Assembly: GCF_030555055.1 (NCBI RefSeq) | Contig: NZ_JAMOAO010000001.1 | Location: forward strand, 310,001-374,000 | Length of the DNA: 64,000 nucleotides | Direction: 5' to 3' | DNA from: Nocardiopsis sp. YSL2 | Lineage (GTDB): Bacteria > Actinomycetota > Actinomycetes > Streptosporangiales > Streptosporangiaceae | Shown: one piece after another, positions 17,354 through 26,777 of the stretch | Numbering within the stretch: position 1 is the stretch's first letter | Layout: every line of letters begins with the position of its first letter | Translations under genes and position numbers: made by a program | Notes under the pieces: model-generated | Seen by the model: only the letters and a program-made list of their open reading frames with translations | Database searches by the model: none | Told to the model about the DNA's origin: nothing

Positions 17354-18316
17354 TCACGTCGTGGACGCGCCGCCCGCCGCGCGGCGCAGCCTCGTCGCGA
17401 GGCGGTCGAACGCCGCCGCGAGCTCGTCTCCGTCGATCACCTCGACGTCGACGTCGAGCTGTGTCAACCACAGCGCGAGCCGGTCCGGGGCGTCGGAACC
17501 CAGCTCGACACGGCACGTGGACTCGTCGACCACCTCGATATCGACCGGGATGGGGATCTTCGCGGCGACCTTGGCGGCGGGAGCACGGACGAGGACGCGG
17601 GCGCGGTACGTCCAGGCCCCCTTGCTGACGCGTGCGACGACGTACTCGACGGCATCGCCCCCCGGGACCACGCGCGGCCGGAACCGCACACCCGTCGCCG
17701 GGTGCGGGACCATGCGGTCGACACGGAAGACCCGCCAGTCATCACGGTCGAGATCCCACGCGAGCAGGTACCAGAGCGGCCCCCAGCCCACCAGCCGTTG
17801 CGGTTCGGTGTGGCGGGCCCCTTCGCCGCCTCCGGGCTTCGTGTATCCGAACCGGAGCCGTTCGTGGCCGCGGATCGCGGCGGCGACCGCGCCGAGCACC
17901 GAGAGATCGAGCGGCGGTTCGGCCCCTGGAACGACGCTCGTCGCCTCGCGTACCGCCTCGACGCGCCGCCGCAGGCGCGAGGGCAGCACCTGCTCCAACT
18001 TCGCGAGCGCGGTGAGCGATGTCTCCTCGACGCCGAGCCTCCGGGTGGCGACCGCACCCAGTCCGACCGCCACGGCGACGGCCTCGTCGTCGTCGAGCAG
18101 CAGTGGGGGCATGGCCGTCCCGGCGGCCAGCCGGTACCCGCCCGCGACGCCGGGGCGCGCGTCCACGGGATAGCCGAGCGACCGCAGCCTGCCGATGTCG
18201 GCGCGCACGGTCCTGGTGCTCACGCCGAGCCGGCCGGCGAGCTCGGAACTCGTCCAGTCGCGCTTGAGCTGGAGCAATGACAGCAGTTCGAGCAGGCGGG
18301 CCGAGGTCTCCAACAT
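17354..18316 (-). CDS. WYL-domain transcriptional regulator (YafY-like)
   Basis: A 320-residue regulator with an N-terminal HTH_11/DeoR-like domain (MLETSARLLELLSLLQ, then ELAGRLGVSTRTVRADIGRL), a central WYL domain (about 135-215, PQRLVGWGPLWYLLAWDL...RVDRM) and a C-terminal WCX region. ATG 18316 is chosen since family members begin at this point; ATGs at 18325 and 18328 are also in frame. It is divergent from the epoxide hydrolase gene with only 63 bp between starts, so it most likely controls it. A TGCGG...CCGCA inverted repeat lies in the intergenic region. Confidence 0.9.
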   Translation of the reverse strand: MLETSARLLELLSLLQLKRDWTSSELAGRLGVSTRTVRADIGRLRSLGYPVDARPGVAGGYRLAAGTAMPPLLLDDDEAVAVAVGLGAVATRRLGVEETSLTALAKLEQVLPSRLRRRVEAVREATSVVPGAEPPLDLSVLGAVAAAIRGHERLRFGYTKPGGGEGARHTEPQRLVGWGPLWYLLAWDLDRDDWRVFRVDRMVPHPATGVRFRPRVVPGGDAVEYVVARVSKGAWTYRARVLVRAPAAKVAAKIPIPVDIEVVDESTCRVELGSDAPDRLALWLTQLDVDVEVIDGDELAAAFDRLATRLRRAAGGASTT

Positions 18317-18379
18317 GTTCTCCATCATGTCAGCGATTGCGGAAGCCAACCTGCCGCATTGCCTGGAAACGTCGGTGCC

Positions 18380-19522
18380 ATGAACGAGAACAAGGCACTC
18401 ACACCCTTCCGCGTCGACATCCCGCAGACCGACATCGACGACCTGCGCGACCGGCTGGCGCACACGCGCTGGCCGACCCCCGTGCCGGGCCGGGACGACC
18501 GCACCGACTTCAGCCGCGGCATCCCGCTGGTGTATCTGAAGGAGCTCGCCGAGTACTGGCGCGACGGCTTCGACTGGCGTGCGCAGGAGGAGAAGCTCAA
18601 CGAGTACGAACAGTGCACGACGGTCGTCGACGGCCAGACCTTCCACGTCGTCCACGCGCGGTCGACGAACCCGGAGACCGTCCCGCTGATGCTGAACCAC
18701 GGCTGGCCGGGCTCGTTCGTCGAGTACCAGCGGCTCATCCCGCTGCTGACCGACGAGTTCCACGTGGTCGTCCCGTCGCTGCCCGGCTTCGGGTTCTCGA
18801 CCCCGCTGTCGGGGACCGGCTGGGAGCTGGCGCGGACGACGGATGCCTACGCCGAGATCATGACGCGTCTGGGCTATGAGAGGTTCGCGGCCCACGGCAC
18901 CGACATCGGTTCGGGCACCACCGGCCGCCTCGCCGCGATCCACCCCGAGCGCGTCATCGGCACGCACATCGGCAGCGACCGCCGCTTGCTCGGGTTGCTC
19001 GGCGACAAGTTCCCCTACCCCGACGGTCTGTCCGATGACGAGAACGCACAGATCGAGGCCGTGCGCGCCGAGTACGAGGCCGAGCGCGGGTATCTCCTGA
19101 TGCAGGACCACCGTCCCGACACGATCGGCGCGGCGCTCGCCGACTCGCCGGTCGGTCAGCTCGCGTGGATCGCCGAGAAGTTCAGGACCGGGACCGACGG
19201 CGCCTACCGGACGCCGGACGAGTCAGTCGACCGCGACCAGCTCCTCACGAACGTCAGCCTGTACTGGTTCACCCGTAGCGGCGCGTCGAGCGCACAGTTC
19301 TACTACGAGTCCGAGCACTCCGGGATCGGCTTGGTCATGGCCTCCGACGTGCCGTCCGGATGGGCCGTGTTCGACACCCACCCGCTCATGCGCCGCGCGA
19401 TGGACCCGTGGAAGGCGATCGGCCACTGGAGCGAGTTCACCGAGGGCGGCCACTTCCCCGCGATGGAGGAGGCGGAGCTGCTCGCGAACGACATCCGCGC
19501 CTTCTTCCACGGCATCTGGTGA
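18380..19522 (+). CDS. Epoxide hydrolase (EHN-type, microsomal EH-like)
   Basis: A 380-residue alpha/beta hydrolase with the N-terminal EHN domain (FRVDIPQTDIDDLRDRLAHTRWP) typical of microsomal-type epoxide hydrolases. The oxyanion motif is NHGWPGS; the nucleophile Asp lies in HGTDIGSG; the C-terminal GGHFPAMEE holds the catalytic His. It opens epoxides to diols in the cytoplasm; the substrate is unknown. The start ATG 18380 aligns with family N termini. The divergent WYL regulator gene probably governs it. Confidence 0.92.
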   Translation: MNENKALTPFRVDIPQTDIDDLRDRLAHTRWPTPVPGRDDRTDFSRGIPLVYLKELAEYWRDGFDWRAQEEKLNEYEQCTTVVDGQTFHVVHARSTNPETVPLMLNHGWPGSFVEYQRLIPLLTDEFHVVVPSLPGFGFSTPLSGTGWELARTTDAYAEIMTRLGYERFAAHGTDIGSGTTGRLAAIHPERVIGTHIGSDRRLLGLLGDKFPYPDGLSDDENAQIEAVRAEYEAERGYLLMQDHRPDTIGAALADSPVGQLAWIAEKFRTGTDGAYRTPDESVDRDQLLTNVSLYWFTRSGASSAQFYYESEHSGIGLVMASDVPSGWAVFDTHPLMRRAMDPWKAIGHWSEFTEGGHFPAMEEAELLANDIRAFFHGIW

Positions 19523-19668
19523 CCGCCGAACCGGAGCACACGGCGCCGGCCGGGTCCTCCGCCCCCACCCGACCCGGAGGACGTCCGGCGGCGCTCTCGC
19601 CCATGCTGGAGTCGCTGCGCGCCGCGTGAAGTACCGGTCCGCGCCCGCCGAACGCTATCGTGACGGGC

Positions 19669-20169
19669 ATGTCGGAGACCTCGCAGCCGGAGACCCCGCA
19701 GTCGGATCAGGAGTTCCGGGCCGACTTCATCCGCCGCTTCTCCGAGTTCTGGCAGTCCCAGGGCCGCCCCCGGGCCGAGGGCCGCATCGTGGGCTTCCTC
19801 CTGGTCGCCGACCGGGAGGCGGTCAGCGCCGAGGAGGCCGCCGAGGGCGCGGGGGTCAGCCGGGGTTCGGTCTCGGAGTCCGTGCGCCGACTGCGGGACC
19901 TGGGATTCGTGACCCTGGTGGAGGCGCCCGACCGCCGCTCCCGGCTGATCACCATGGACGAGGACGTGTGGGGCGGCTTCCTGCGCAACGAGCGCGGGTA
20001 CCTGCGCGACCAGCGCGACCTGGCCCGGTCGGCGCTGGAGCGCCTACCGGACCTGGGCGCGTCCGCCCGCACCCGGCTGCGCAACATGCACGACTACATG
20101 GCCTGGCTCGACGACTACCATGACACGCTCCTCGCCCACTGGGAGGAGTACAAGGCGCGACGCGGCTGA
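19669..20169 (+). CDS. MarR/GbsR-type transcriptional regulator
   Basis: A 166-residue winged-helix protein. The reading head is EGRIVGFLLVADREAVSAEEAAEGAGVSRGSVSESVRRLRDLGFVTLV (about residues 36-83), followed by a helical dimerisation tail. This is the GbsR-like branch of MarR. A good -10 (TATCGT, 19656-19661) lies 7 bp before ATG 19669, so the mRNA may be leaderless; GTG 19660 is less likely for that reason. It is convergent with the siderophore importer; no clear target is visible. GbsR-like proteins often control exporters or osmoprotectant genes. Confidence 0.85.
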   Translation: MSETSQPETPQSDQEFRADFIRRFSEFWQSQGRPRAEGRIVGFLLVADREAVSAEEAAEGAGVSRGSVSESVRRLRDLGFVTLVEAPDRRSRLITMDEDVWGGFLRNERGYLRDQRDLARSALERLPDLGASARTRLRNMHDYMAWLDDYHDTLLAHWEEYKARRG

Positions 20170-20180
20170 ACCGGCGGGCC

Positions 20181-20969
20181 TCAGGTCCGCTCGTGCGGGA
20201 TGACCAGCGGCGTCCTCGTGCGCGGGTCGGGCACGACGTCACAGGGCAGCCCGAACACCTCCTCCACCAGCTCCGCCGTGACCACGGTGCCGGGCGGACC
20301 GTCGGCGACCACGCGGCCGCCGCTCATCATCACCAGCCGGGTCGCGAACCGGGCGGCCTGCGCCAGGTCGTGCAGGACCGCGACGACGGTCCGCCCGCCC
20401 CGGTGCAGGGCGCCGAAGAGCTCCAGCAGGTCGTACTGGTGGGCGATGTCCAGGAAGGTGGTGGGCTCGTCGAGCAGCAGGACACCGGTGTCCTGGGCCA
20501 GGACCATCGCCACCCACGCCCGCTGGCGCTGCCCGCCCGAGAGCGCGCCCACCTGCACGTCCGCCAGCGCGGCCAGCCCGGTGAGCTCCAGGGCCCGGCT
20601 GATCGCCTCCTCGTCCTCGGGGCTCCACTGCCGCAGCAGGGTGCGGTGCGGGAAGCGGCCGCGGGCCGCCAGCGCGCGCACCGTGATGCCCTCGGGGGCG
20701 ATCGGGCTCTGCGGCAGCAGCGCGAGCCCGCGCGCGACCGCCTTCGCGCGTTGGGCGCGGATGTCGGCGCCGTGCAGCAGCACCCGGCCCGCCGTCGGCG
20801 CCGTGACCCGCCCGAGCGCCTTGAGCAGGGTGGACTTGCCGCAGCCGTTGGGGCCGACGATGACCGTGAACTCGCCGTCGGCCACCGCCAGGTCCAGGTC
20901 GCGCACGACCGGCTCGCCTCCGTACCCGAGTGTGAGGCCCTCCGCGGCCAGGACCGGTCCCTCACTCAC
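20181..20969 (-). CDS. Iron-siderophore ABC transporter, ATP-binding protein (FepC/FecE type)
   Basis: A 262-residue ABC ATPase with Walker A GPNGCGKST (39-47), signature LSGGQRQ, Walker B VLLLDEPT and switch His in VLHDLAQA. The sequence type is that of the FepC/FecE family partnering FecCD permeases. GTG 20969 is preceded by GGAGGAA. It is the last gene of the importer operon (binding protein, permease, permease, ATPase), with 71 bp after the second permease. Confidence 0.94.
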   Translation of the reverse strand: MSEGPVLAAEGLTLGYGGEPVVRDLDLAVADGEFTVIVGPNGCGKSTLLKALGRVTAPTAGRVLLHGADIRAQRAKAVARGLALLPQSPIAPEGITVRALAARGRFPHRTLLRQWSPEDEEAISRALELTGLAALADVQVGALSGGQRQRAWVAMVLAQDTGVLLLDEPTTFLDIAHQYDLLELFGALHRGGRTVVAVLHDLAQAARFATRLVMMSGGRVVADGPPGTVVTAELVEEVFGLPCDVVPDPRTRTPLVIPHERT

Positions 20970-21040
20970 AGGCTTCCTCCGAGGACTCTCACGTGTCGTA
21001 CCTTCCTTCTGGGTGTGCGGTCATGACGGCACCGCCGCGG

Positions 21041-22141
21041 TCACAGGTTTCCCCTTCGCCATTCCCTGATCAGCAGGTAGCCGAGGTAGACGCCGCCGAG
21101 GGCCATGGTGAACAGACCCACCGGCAGCCCGTCCCCGATCGGTGACTGCTGGACGGCCAGGTCGGCCAGGACCAGCAGCAGGGCACCGACCACGGCCGCC
21201 ACCGCCAGGTTGGGTCCGGGCGCGCCGGTCGTCCTGCGGGCGATCTGCGGCGCGGTCAGGGCGACGAACGCGATCGGTCCGGCGACACTGACCGCAGCGG
21301 CCGTGAGCACCACCGACAGGCTGATCGCGACCGTGCGGGTGGACCTGGCGCGACCGCCCAGGGCGTCGGCGAGCTCGTCGCCCATCTCGTTCACCGCGAC
21401 CGCGCCGGCGATCACCACGACCAGCGGCACCGCCAGGGCCAACACGCCCCAGACGACCGCGGTGTGCTCCCACGAGCGGGCCCCCAGGCTCCCGTACAGG
21501 TAGGCGTGCAGGACGCTGGCCTGGTCACGTGCCATCACCGCGACCACGTACTCACTGACCGCGTGCGCCATCGCCGCGACGCCGATCCCGGCGACGATCA
21601 GTCGTCCGGGGTGGCGCAGTCCCGTACCGGTGGCGGTGGCCACGATGACCATCGCCAGAGCCGCCCCGCCCAGAGCGCCCAGGGGTACGGGCACGATGCC
21701 GGGCAGCGCCAGCGCGGCGACGGCCGCGCCCGCCCCGGCACCGGCGCCCAGGCCGATCACGTCGGGACTGCCCAGCGGGTTGCGGGTGACGGACTGGAAG
21801 AGCGCCCCGGCCAGGCCGAGGGCCGCGCCGGTCCCGGCGGCCACGGTCAGGCGTGGACCGCGCAGCCGGTCCAGGACGAAGGTCTCGGTGGCCTCGCCGG
21901 CCCCCGCGGCCACGACGGGCAGCCGGGTCAGCGGGATGCCCAGGCGGCCCAGGCTCAGCGTGGCGGCCGCCGCGGCGACCAGGAGCACGAGCAGGACCGC
22001 GGTGACCAGCAGGGAGCGCGGATGGACGGGCAGCGCCACCGTGCGGCCCAGCCGCAGCACGCGCTGCCCGGAGCCCGCGCGCTCCGGGGCGGTGCCCGCT
22101 TCGGCCGCCGACGCGCGGCGGGTGGACAGGGCCGGTCTCAT
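21041..22141 (-). CDS. Iron-siderophore ABC transporter permease (FecCD family), second
   Basis: A 366-residue inner-membrane permease with about ten helices. FecCD signatures are GPRLTVAAGTGAALGLAGALFQSVTRNPL split over TM2-3, GLSPD-like GSPDVIGLGAGA, and the C-terminal PHxxR-like region TAPQIAR. The start ATG 22141 overlaps the stop of the upstream permease (ATGA). A polar N-terminal extension of about 45 residues precedes TM1. Confidence 0.93.
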   Translation of the reverse strand: MRPALSTRRASAAEAGTAPERAGSGQRVLRLGRTVALPVHPRSLLVTAVLLVLLVAAAAATLSLGRLGIPLTRLPVVAAGAGEATETFVLDRLRGPRLTVAAGTGAALGLAGALFQSVTRNPLGSPDVIGLGAGAGAGAAVAALALPGIVPVPLGALGGAALAMVIVATATGTGLRHPGRLIVAGIGVAAMAHAVSEYVVAVMARDQASVLHAYLYGSLGARSWEHTAVVWGVLALAVPLVVVIAGAVAVNEMGDELADALGGRARSTRTVAISLSVVLTAAAVSVAGPIAFVALTAPQIARRTTGAPGPNLAVAAVVGALLLVLADLAVQQSPIGDGLPVGLFTMALGGVYLGYLLIREWRRGNL

Positions 22142-23160
22142 GTGGTCTCCCGCATGCGGCGGACGGCGTACAACAGGACGGGGGCGCCCACGAAGGCGGT
22201 GACGACCCCGACCATGAGCTCGGTGGGGCGCACGATCGTGCGCGCCACGACGTCGGCCGCCAGGAGCAGGGTCGGGCCGGCCAGGAGCGCGAAGGGCACC
22301 TGGACGCGGAAGTCCACGCCCACCAGGGCGCGCACCACGTGCGGGACGGCCAGGCCGACGAAGGCGATGGGGCCGGCGGCGGCCGTGGCGGCGGCGGCCA
22401 GCACGGTGGCGGCGATGAGTCCGCCCGAACGCACCCACGCGGGATTGGCACCGGTGGCCACGGCCGCCTCCTCGCCCAGGGCCAGGGCGTTGAGCCCGCC
22501 GGAGACGGCCAGGCCCAGGGCTGCTCCCACGACCACGACCGGCAGGACGGAGACCACCACGTCGAAGTCGCGGCCGCCGAGCGAGCCGACCACCCAGTGG
22601 CGGTAGCCGTCGAAGACCTCGGGGAAGGTCAGCCCGAGGGCCTGGACGTAGGCCGTGAGCACGGCGGAGACCACCGCTCCGGCCAGGACCAGCCGGACCA
22701 TGCCGCCGTCGCCGCCCCGGCTGCCCACGGCGTGGGCGGCCAGTCCGGCCAGGACCGCGCCGGGCAGCGCCCACCACACGGTCGCCGAGACCGAGGTGGG
22801 GCCGAGCACGGCGGTGGCGGTCACCACCGCGGCGGCGGCGCCGGCGTTGACGCCCAGGAGCCCGGGATCGGCGAGGGGGTTGCGGGTCACGCCCTGCATG
22901 AGGGTGCCGGACAGCGCCAGGGCCGCCCCGGCGACGATGCCCAGGACGGTGCGGGGGTAGCGGCTCTCCACCACTGTGGCGGTGAAGCCGCCGGTGTCGC
23001 CGGTCAGGACCCGCCACACCTCCAGGGGCGTGGTGGGTCTGCTGCCCAGGACGAGGCTGAGGAGGACCGCCCCGGCCAGCGCCGCCGCACCCGCGCCGAT
23101 CATGACGAGGGTGCGGGCGGGGCGGGTCCGGGGCGGTGTCGCGATGGTCTTCACGGTCAC
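22138..23160 (-). CDS. Iron-siderophore ABC transporter permease (FecCD family), first
   Basis: A 340-residue FecCD permease with about ten membrane helices. Typical stretches are RYPRTVLGIVAGAALALSG, LMQGVTRNPLADPGLLGVN and GLAVPHVVRALVG (the cytoplasmic PHxxR coupling motif). GTG 23160 is taken as start (GTG 23154 is an alternative); no good Shine-Dalgarno sequence is seen and translation may be coupled to the binding-protein gene, whose stop is 14 bp upstream. It forms a heterodimer with the next permease. Confidence 0.92.
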   Translation of the reverse strand: MTVKTIATPPRTRPARTLVMIGAGAAALAGAVLLSLVLGSRPTTPLEVWRVLTGDTGGFTATVVESRYPRTVLGIVAGAALALSGTLMQGVTRNPLADPGLLGVNAGAAAAVVTATAVLGPTSVSATVWWALPGAVLAGLAAHAVGSRGGDGGMVRLVLAGAVVSAVLTAYVQALGLTFPEVFDGYRHWVVGSLGGRDFDVVVSVLPVVVVGAALGLAVSGGLNALALGEEAAVATGANPAWVRSGGLIAATVLAAAATAAAGPIAFVGLAVPHVVRALVGVDFRVQVPFALLAGPTLLLAADVVARTIVRPTELMVGVVTAFVGAPVLLYAVRRMRETT

Positions 23161-23174
23161 CCGGTCGGTCGGTG

Positions 23175-24206
23175 TCAGTCGAGCTGCTCGGCGGCCTCGT
23201 CGATGAGGGGGACGTAGCGCTCGACCACCCACGGGACGGTCAGCGGGTTGATGATGGAGGAGGCGGTGACGAAGGAGGTGTCGTCACTGGCGACCACGGA
23301 GCCGCGCTCGATGGCGGGGATGGCGGCGTACAGGTCCTGCGACTCGATCTCGGCGCGGGTCTCGGGGTCGGAGTAGAAGGTGAAGACCAGGTCGCTGTCG
23401 GCGATGGTGTCGGCGTTCTCCAGGCCGATGACGGCCGAGTCGGTGCCCTCGGTCTCGGGCAGGTCCTCCACGACGGGGTCGACGGTGAGGCCGAGCCCGC
23501 GCACCATGGCCACGCGCTGTTCGTCGGGCAGGAACACGCCGAGCGTGCCGGGGCCGTCGGTGTAGACGTAGGAGAAGGTCAGGTCGGCGAAGTGCGGGTT
23601 GGCCTCGGCGGTCTCGGCGAACCGGTCCTCGATGCCCTCGATGAGCCCGGTGGCCTCCTCGGGCTTGCCGAGCGCCTCGCCGATGATCTCGATCTGCTGG
23701 TCCCAGTCGGTGCTCCAGGGCAGGTCGGGGTAGGCGACCGTGGGGGCGATATCGGTCAGGACGTCGTACTGCTCCTGGGTGACACCCGACCAGGGGGCGA
23801 GGATGACGTCGGGTTCGAGCTCGATGATCGCCTCGAAGTCGATGTCGTCGGCTCCGGCGAACTGCGTGGGCAGCTCCTCGCCCGACTCGGTGACCGCCTC
23901 GTGGATCCAGGGAAGGTAGCCGGTGTCGTCGCTGCCCCACTCGTAGCTCTCGATGCCCACGGGCACCACGCCGAGGGCGATCGAGGTCTCGGCCGAGCCC
24001 TGGCCGAGGGTGACCACGCGCTCGGGCCGCTCGGGGATCTCGGCGGTGCCCAGGGCGCTGTCGATGCTCACCGGGAAGGCCCCGTCGGCGGTGCCGCCGC
24101 CCTCGCTCCCGGTGTCCTCCGCGCTGTCCGCGCCGCAGGCGGTCAGGCCCAGGGCCAGGAGGGTGGTCAGTCCGAGGCCGCCGACGCGGCGGAGGGTGGA
24201 GTCCAT
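23175..24206 (-). CDS. Siderophore-binding lipoprotein of the ABC importer
   Basis: A 343-residue substrate-binding protein from ATG 24206. It has a lipoprotein signal: basic start STLRR, hydrophobic core, and lipobox LTAC with Cys24, so it is anchored outside the membrane. The fold is PBP class III (FepB/FhuD): PERVVTLGQGSAETSIALGV, LEPDVILAPWSGVTQEQYDVL, and a long backbone helix. It probably binds a ferric hydroxamate- or enterobactin-like siderophore. It is the first gene of the four-gene importer operon; a near-perfect iron box lies 118 bp upstream. No siderophore synthesis gene is in the window. Confidence 0.94.
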   Translation of the reverse strand: MDSTLRRVGGLGLTTLLALGLTACGADSAEDTGSEGGGTADGAFPVSIDSALGTAEIPERPERVVTLGQGSAETSIALGVVPVGIESYEWGSDDTGYLPWIHEAVTESGEELPTQFAGADDIDFEAIIELEPDVILAPWSGVTQEQYDVLTDIAPTVAYPDLPWSTDWDQQIEIIGEALGKPEEATGLIEGIEDRFAETAEANPHFADLTFSYVYTDGPGTLGVFLPDEQRVAMVRGLGLTVDPVVEDLPETEGTDSAVIGLENADTIADSDLVFTFYSDPETRAEIESQDLYAAIPAIERGSVVASDDTSFVTASSIINPLTVPWVVERYVPLIDEAAEQLD

Positions 24207-24323
24207 GGGTGAGCTGCTTTCTTCGTCATGAGGAGCGGCCGCGTCGTACCCGGCGGGCCGGATCCGCGCGGGGGAGGGTGGCCCCGGGGGACGCACGGAC
24301 GAACCGGGAGAAGCCCGGCGAAC

Positions 24324-24342
24324 GAAGGTTAGTCTAACCTCA
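24324..24342. promoter_or_regulatory. IdeR/DmdR iron box of the siderophore importer
   Basis: The core AGGTTAG-T-CTAACCT (24326-24340) is a perfect palindrome around one base and fits the actinobacterial iron-box consensus TTAGGTTAGSCTAACCTAA. It stands in an AT-rich patch upstream of the binding-protein gene. Repression when iron is plentiful is expected. Confidence 0.88.
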
Positions 24343-24465
24343 CTTCCAGCTCATTTCAAAAATTCTGAACCGTGACCGCCCTGGTCACCAGGACGGCGCG
24401 GCGGGATTACGGGGCCTCCCCTTCGGGGGATACGGAAGGGGAACGCCGGCGACGAAGGGGAATCC

Positions 24466-25260
24466 ATGTGTGTGAACGGGACCGGTGAGACCGTCCGAGC
24501 GCGGACCAGTGGGACGGAGGCGAGCGCACCGCCCGCCCCTCCGGCCGGGCAGCGGCCCGTCGGCTACCGGCGGGTGGCCGACCTCAGCCACGTGGTGTCA
24601 CCGTCGATGCCCACGTTCGATCCGGAGAAGCCGCGGCGGGAGGCGGTCGACCCGCCGCTCGCCGACGGGGCGTTCGGCTTCTTCCAGCAGCGCTGGACCC
24701 TCCTGGAGCACACCGGCACCCACCTGGACGCGCCGGGCCACGTGGTCGGCGGCGGACGGCTGGTCCCGGACATCCGGCCGGAGGAGCTGGTGGTCCCCGT
24801 CGCGGTGATCGACATCAGGGACCGCGCACGGCAGGACCCGGACACGGTGGTGACGGTGGACGACCTCCTCGCCCACGAACAGCGGCACGGACCCATCCCC
24901 TCGGGGGCGGCCGTGCTGATGCACTCGGGGTGGAGCCGGCACTGGGAGCGGGGCGACGAGGCCGTGCGGGGCGTCGCGGCGGACGACTCGTGGCACTTCC
25001 CGGGCTTCGGGCCGGAGGCCTGCGAGTTCCTGGTCTCCCGGCGGGCGGTCACCGGCGTGGGGGTGGACACGCTCAGCACGGACCCGGGCGCCTCGTCGGA
25101 CTTCCCCGCCCACGAGGTCATCGGTCGCGCGGACCGCTGGGGACTGGAGGCGCTGACGGGCCTGGACCGGATTCCGCCGACCGGCGCGACCCTGATGGTG
25201 GGAGTCTTCCCCGGCGAGGACGCCTCAGGCGGCCCCAGCCGCGTCCTCGCCCTCTGGTGA
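24466..25260 (+). CDS. Cyclase family protein (kynurenine formamidase-like fold)
   Basis: A 264-residue member of the metal-dependent cyclase/formamidase family. The signature HTGTHLDAPGH (82-92) supplies the metal ligands, and LSHVVSPSMPTF and GVGVDTLSTDPG are other typical parts. Members hydrolyse N-formylkynurenine or isatin or act in polyketide and amide metabolism; the substrate is unknown. The start ATG 24466 has AAGGGGAA upstream. The first 30 residues are a Ser/Pro/Ala-rich extension. It is divergent from the siderophore operon, but the iron box is about 125 bp away, so iron control is possible, not shown. Confidence 0.88.
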   Translation: MCVNGTGETVRARTSGTEASAPPAPPAGQRPVGYRRVADLSHVVSPSMPTFDPEKPRREAVDPPLADGAFGFFQQRWTLLEHTGTHLDAPGHVVGGGRLVPDIRPEELVVPVAVIDIRDRARQDPDTVVTVDDLLAHEQRHGPIPSGAAVLMHSGWSRHWERGDEAVRGVAADDSWHFPGFGPEACEFLVSRRAVTGVGVDTLSTDPGASSDFPAHEVIGRADRWGLEALTGLDRIPPTGATLMVGVFPGEDASGGPSRVLALW

Positions 25261-25324
25261 CCAGAGGGCCACTCACGCAGCCCTGTCCAGGAGGTGCGAG
25301 GCGGACCGTTGAAGCGCCCCGGAC

Positions 25325-26605
25325 CTACGCGGAACGCCGGTCCGACTCCTCGTCCGGCGGGGTGCGCGGCACGATCGTGGGATTCACGTTGTCGATCACC
25401 GTCTCCCGCGTAATGATCACCTGACCCACATCCTCACGCGAAGGCACCTCATACATCACCGACAACAACACCTCCTCGATGATCGCCCGCAGACCACGCG
25501 CACCCGTCCCACGAATAATCCCCTGCTCAGCGATCGCCTCCAACGCATCCGACGTGAACTCCAACTCCACGCCGTCCAACTCGAACAACCGCTGATACTG
25601 CTTCACCAGAGCATTCCGCGGACGCGTCAGAATCTCCACCAGAGCCCGACGATCCAGATCATGCACACTCGTGATCACCGGCAACCGACCGATGAACTCC
25701 GGAATCATCCCGAACTTCAACAGGTCCTCCGGCATCACCTCACCGAACAACGCCGACTCCGCCGCCTCGGACTTGGGCCGCAACACCGCGTTGAACCCCA
25801 TCCCCTGACGACCCGCCCGCGACTCGATCAACGCCTCCAGACCCGCGAACGCACCACCACAGATGAACAACACATTCGTCGTGTCGATCTGGATGAACTC
25901 CTGGTGCGGATGCTTACGACCACCCTGCGGCGGCACACTCGCCGTCGTCCCCTCCAGGATCTTCAACAGCGCCTGCTGCACACCCTCACCCGACACATCA
26001 CGCGTGATCGAGGGATTCTCACTCTTACGCGCGACCTTGTCGACCTCATCGATGTAGATGATCCCCGTCTCGGCCTTCTTCACGTCGTAATCGGCCGCCT
26101 GGATCAACTTCAACAGGATGTTCTCCACATCCTCACCGACATACCCCGCCTCGGTCAGCGCCGTCGCGTCCGCGATCGCGAACGGAACATTCAGAATCCG
26201 CGCCAGCGTCTGCGCCAACAACGTCTTCCCCGACCCCGTCGGCCCCAACAGCAAAATGTTGGACTTGGCGATCTCCACACCCTCGTCGCCCGGACGGTCA
26301 CCCTCCGAACGCACACGCTTGTAGTGGTTGTACACCGCCACCGACAGCGCCTTCTTCGCCTGGTCCTGCCCGATCACATACGAGTCCAGGAACTCATAGA
26401 TCTCACGCGGCTTCGGCAGACTGTCCCACGCCAGATCGGAGGTCTCGACCGTGTCCTCTTCGTCCACGATCTCGTTGCACAATCCGACGCACTCGTCGCA
26501 GATGCAGATGTGGCCGGGGCCCGCGATCAGCCTGCGGACCTGGCGCTGGTCCTTGCCGCAGAACGAGCACTGCAGAAGTGGCCCGCTGTCACCGGTGCGT
26601 GTCAC
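25325..26605 (-). CDS. clpX: ClpX, ATP-dependent unfoldase of the ClpXP protease
   Basis: 426 residues, full length. The N-terminal zinc-binding domain has CSFC (Cys13/16) and CDEC (Cys36/39); the AAA+ core has Walker A GPTGSGKT (121-128), pore loop GYVG, Walker [10 protein letters not shown], and GRKHPHQEF (RKH loop). ClpX recognises tagged substrates and feeds them to ClpP; no clpP gene lies next to it here. The start is GTG 26605 behind GAGGAGAA. Odd: from about 26435 to about 25390 the codons end often in T or G (CGT, GAT, AAT, TTG, ATT), whereas the zinc domain and the extreme C terminus show the C-ending codons of the neighbouring genes. Confidence 0.98.
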   Translation of the reverse strand: MTRTGDSGPLLQCSFCGKDQRQVRRLIAGPGHICICDECVGLCNEIVDEEDTVETSDLAWDSLPKPREIYEFLDSYVIGQDQAKKALSVAVYNHYKRVRSEGDRPGDEGVEIAKSNILLLGPTGSGKTLLAQTLARILNVPFAIADATALTEAGYVGEDVENILLKLIQAADYDVKKAETGIIYIDEVDKVARKSENPSITRDVSGEGVQQALLKILEGTTASVPPQGGRKHPHQEFIQIDTTNVLFICGGAFAGLEALIESRAGRQGMGFNAVLRPKSEAAESALFGEVMPEDLLKFGMIPEFIGRLPVITSVHDLDRRALVEILTRPRNALVKQYQRLFELDGVELEFTSDALEAIAEQGIIRGTGARGLRAIIEEVLLSVMYEVPSREDVGQVIITRETVIDNVNPTIVPRTPPDEESDRRSA

Positions 26606-26777
26606 TCGAACGTTCTCCTCACACGGGCGGCGCCCGGGGCGATCGGCGTCGGGAAGGAACCCCCGTGCCAGATGTTCACATCATCCGAATGTTCAAGGTA
26701 TCTCCTGTCAGGGCAGGTGACAAAGCCACACTCCGCGCCCGCAGGGTCGGACCCGTACACGTGTCCCACTTCACTCC

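Noticed and set aside
26672..26695. ATGTTCA direct repeat upstream of clpX, considered as a LexA or ClgR site.
   Set aside because: It is a direct and not an inverted repeat, and lacks the CGAAC...GTTCG or GTTCGC patterns of those regulators.
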